This document shows, in pieces, positions 61,880 through 64,000 of a stretch of 64,000 nucleotides of DNA. The notes below the pieces were generated by a model. That model did not search any database, was not told where the DNA came from, and was given only the letters and a program-made list of their open reading frames with translations. The position numbers were made by a program, and so were the translations under genes. Position 1 is the first letter of the stretch; the number at the start of each line of letters is the position of its first letter. Source of the DNA: Pseudoscleropodium purum (taxonomy: Eukaryota > Streptophyta > Bryopsida > Hypnales > Brachytheciaceae); contig OZ017799.1 in assembly GCA_963969395.1 (NCBI GenBank), positions 20,152,501 through 20,216,500 on the forward strand, given 5' to 3'.

Positions 61880-63925
61880 TACAATTCCCAACTTTGATTT
61901 CAACATTTGATTCATTACTTTTCTATTTAATGAATGAAGACAAGCATTTCATTCATTCATGACTATTGGAGCTCATTTGAAAGCAATGCAATTCTCACAT
62001 AGGCCAAGTGTTTTTGTATAAAACACCCATCTCATCACACTTTGAGTAAAATATAGTAGAACCTCTCTAAAGCAATGATTCCTTCTAAAGTAATAAATTG
62101 CCTATGTTAAGTTAATATTGATTGTCGGTCTTCTCTTGGGCCACATACAAATGTCATAAATGCAAATGATCCTTTCTAATGCAATATGCTAAACAATCAA
62201 TGCCTTATTACTTTAGAGAGATTAGTCTATTGTACTTCATACTTGAAGGAAAAACTTAACCAAACTATTCTCACATGGATGATGTTTTTTAAATTTGAAA
62301 AGATGAAGCTTATGACCACGCAATCAAGTTCAAATCCCTTCCCTTTATGTACTCTATTCTTCAAATGAAAATGACTTGAATTTTTTAATCTTTTACGGTT
62401 AATTCCTAAAGGACTATAGTATTTTTAGGCCCAAAAATTGCTTCAAAATACTTGTATCCCAAGCAATACTAAAATCTTTCTTTATATTTATTCATTAACA
62501 AATCCAACCATGAGATTCTTTTGTTAACTTGTTAGAGTACACTAGTAGCCTTCTTACATTTCAAAGTAAAAAACTTTACCAATTGTAAGATCATGACATT
62601 TGAATTTCAAAAAGAAGTATTTTCATCTCTTCCCAAATGGTTAAGTTTCATCACTCAAACTTTTAATTCCAAAATGTGTAAATCCTACAACTCACATATC
62701 TCCAGAATATGGAAGAAATAAGTTGGTGATGCATATAAAAAGTTTTTAATAAAAAAATCATATTCATACTTAAAAAAAAAAGTAAGTAGAAAGAGGTTCT
62801 AACAAAAGGTTCAAGAAGTTCCAACAAAAGGTTCTATATCATTTTAGAAACATAAAATCAATAGACCATGGTAATAGGCCCAATGTTCAAATTATAATGA
62901 AATTTTTAGTTTTAGAATTTCTATTTTTTCTTAAAATGGATTAGAAACAAGATTAAATAAACTTTCATGTCTTTAGTTGGGCTAAAGTACCCAAAAGATC
63001 ATATGCATTATTCAAATTCATATCAAGAGTATGGATGTAGGTGAGTTTCCAACATACACTATAAAAGCATCTTTTGTGATCTGTAGCACATAAATTTCAA
63101 TTAATTGGAAAAACAGAAGTCATCCATAGCTCTTCATTGTTGCCAAAGTAGAAGGAACAAAGAAAAACTAAGAATACTATAGCCTAAAAAGATTGGATGA
63201 AAAAACATTATTTACATCACCAAAAATCAATTGATTTCCATTCAAAACCTTGATAAGGGATCTTCAAACATTCTAAGACTAACTCTTGAAGGACAAGGGT
63301 ATGATTGTACAGAAGAGCTTTTAAATTCTTCAACACTATATGTTTCCATTTTATGACTATTTATGATTGAAATATTTTATTTCAAATTTTCATAGATGAA
63401 ATTATACAACTTCTATAAGTCATAAAAATTTCAGAGTTTCATGTGAAAATTTGAATTGTTGTAACTTAAAAGTAGAAAATGAAGAAAATTCATATCAATT
63501 ACAAAATATGCTCAAGAATCCTAAAATTTTATCTTTGGATATACGTAATTGAGTAGAATCTTCTTACAAAAATATTCACTTTGAATTTCTACATATAAAA
63601 ACTTTGTGGATGTACCACAATTATAAAGCCTAAAATTCAAATTGTAACAAATTTTATAATTTTAGGAATCTTCAAATCTTCAAAATGAAATAGAAATTGA
63701 ACCACATTGACTTCATTGACTTCAATTCATCAAGTTGAATCAACTAAATGAAAACATTTTTATGACACAAATCCATATTAAAAGTAAAGCGATAGAAAGT
63801 TGTCAAAATTCAATTCAAGATTTCAAGGTGGTCTAGAATTTTAGAATCTTGAGCTCGCATCTACATCTAATCACATGCACAACCTACATCCTTGACCATT
63901 GTCTATCTAAGATAATACTTCAATA
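61880..63925. other. Intergenic, AT-rich, no gene seen
   Basis: Apart from the MITE at 62056-62232 and the repeat-edge motif GGTTAATTCCTAAAGGAC at 62397-62414, nothing is recognised. Open frames are short and AT-driven. Confidence 0.5.
62056..62232. mobile_element. Small MITE, pogo/Emigrant-like ends
   Basis: The left end is GTAGAACCTCTCTAAAGCAA after TA (62054-62055). The right end, inverted, is CAATAGACTAATCTCTCTAA followed by AG, with TA after it (62233-62234). The ends pair imperfectly over about 25 bp. The form recalls the pogo-type Emigrant terminal repeat (CAGTAAAACCTCTATAAATT). No coding capacity. Confidence 0.6.
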
Positions 63926-64000
63926 CACTAGAAGAAAACTACATTGGAAATCGTAAGAATGTGTGACATTGGTTTTGTTGAGCTTTTAATTTTCAACAAA
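63926..64000 (+). mobile_element. Possible left end of a third CACTA element (partial)
   Basis: CACTAGAAGAAAACTACATT matches the shared form CACTAnnAGAAAA of the two complete CACTA elements (9480 and 30817). The element would run beyond the window, so its right end and target duplication cannot be checked. Confidence 0.4.

Noticed and set aside
1..64000. CRISPR arrays, rRNA genes, riboswitches, intact tRNA genes
   Set aside because: None seen by eye; the tandem repeats present lack regular spacers and the one tRNA-like segment is not intact.

Overview
The window looks like nuclear DNA of a land plant. Its genes carry many short introns with GT/AG ends. One enzyme has a plastid-type N-terminus, and one glutaredoxin has the plant GRXS17 layout. 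A SAXO-type (axonemal microtubule) protein gene implies flagellated sperm, so a seed-free plant fits best: a bryophyte, or possibly a lycophyte or fern. The species cannot be fixed from the sequence. Genes are sparse: four intact spliced genes and one decayed one sit in AT-rich DNA packed with old DNA transposons.

Layout. 1-8.1 kb: no gene; dispersed repeats, a foldback MITE, a microsatellite and a tandem repeat. 8.15-10.66 kb: a Tc1-like (DD34E) transposase relic split by a 993-bp CACTA element. 11.1-11.6 kb: a PIF/Harbinger-like MITE cluster. 13.7-18.1 kb (minus): an 11-exon amidohydrolase with a probable plastid transit peptide, 406 aa. 18-25 kb: AT-rich repeats. 25.27-28.19 kb (plus): a 4-exon HMA-like protein, 183 aa, with a TATA box and a long hairpin in its last intron. 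30.8-35.2 kb: a 4.4-kb non-coding CACTA element with clean AAA target duplications. 35.5-36.5 kb: a second Tc1-like relic. 39.1-40.85 kb: a GC-rich island between diverged direct repeats. 43.07-43.42 kb: a PIF/Harbinger-like MITE containing a perfect 31-bp hairpin, just upstream of the next gene. 44.04-46.45 kb (plus): GRXS17-type monothiol glutaredoxin (Trx-Grx-Grx, 350 aa). 47.28-48.62 kb (minus): SAXO-like protein, 302 aa, convergent with GRXS17. 48.9-49.3 kb: a diverged copy of GRXS17 intron 3. 52.9-55.3 kb: a hAT/ZNF862-like transposase relic. 56.7-61.3 kb (plus): a retinol-dehydrogenase-like SDR with in-frame stops. 61.3-62.2 kb: two further MITEs. 63.93 kb: the probable left end of another CACTA element running out of the window.

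The intact genes do not form a pathway. They are single housekeeping or structural genes in a transposon-rich setting: Fe-S/redox (GRXS17), a hydrolase probably in the plastid, an HMA-fold protein, and a sperm-flagellum microtubule protein. The main interest lies in the transposons: three CACTA ends with a shared terminal motif, two Tc1-like relics with the same Asp-to-Asn change at the first catalytic residue, a MITE sharing its end with the flank of one relic, and hairpins placed in gene introns and promoters.
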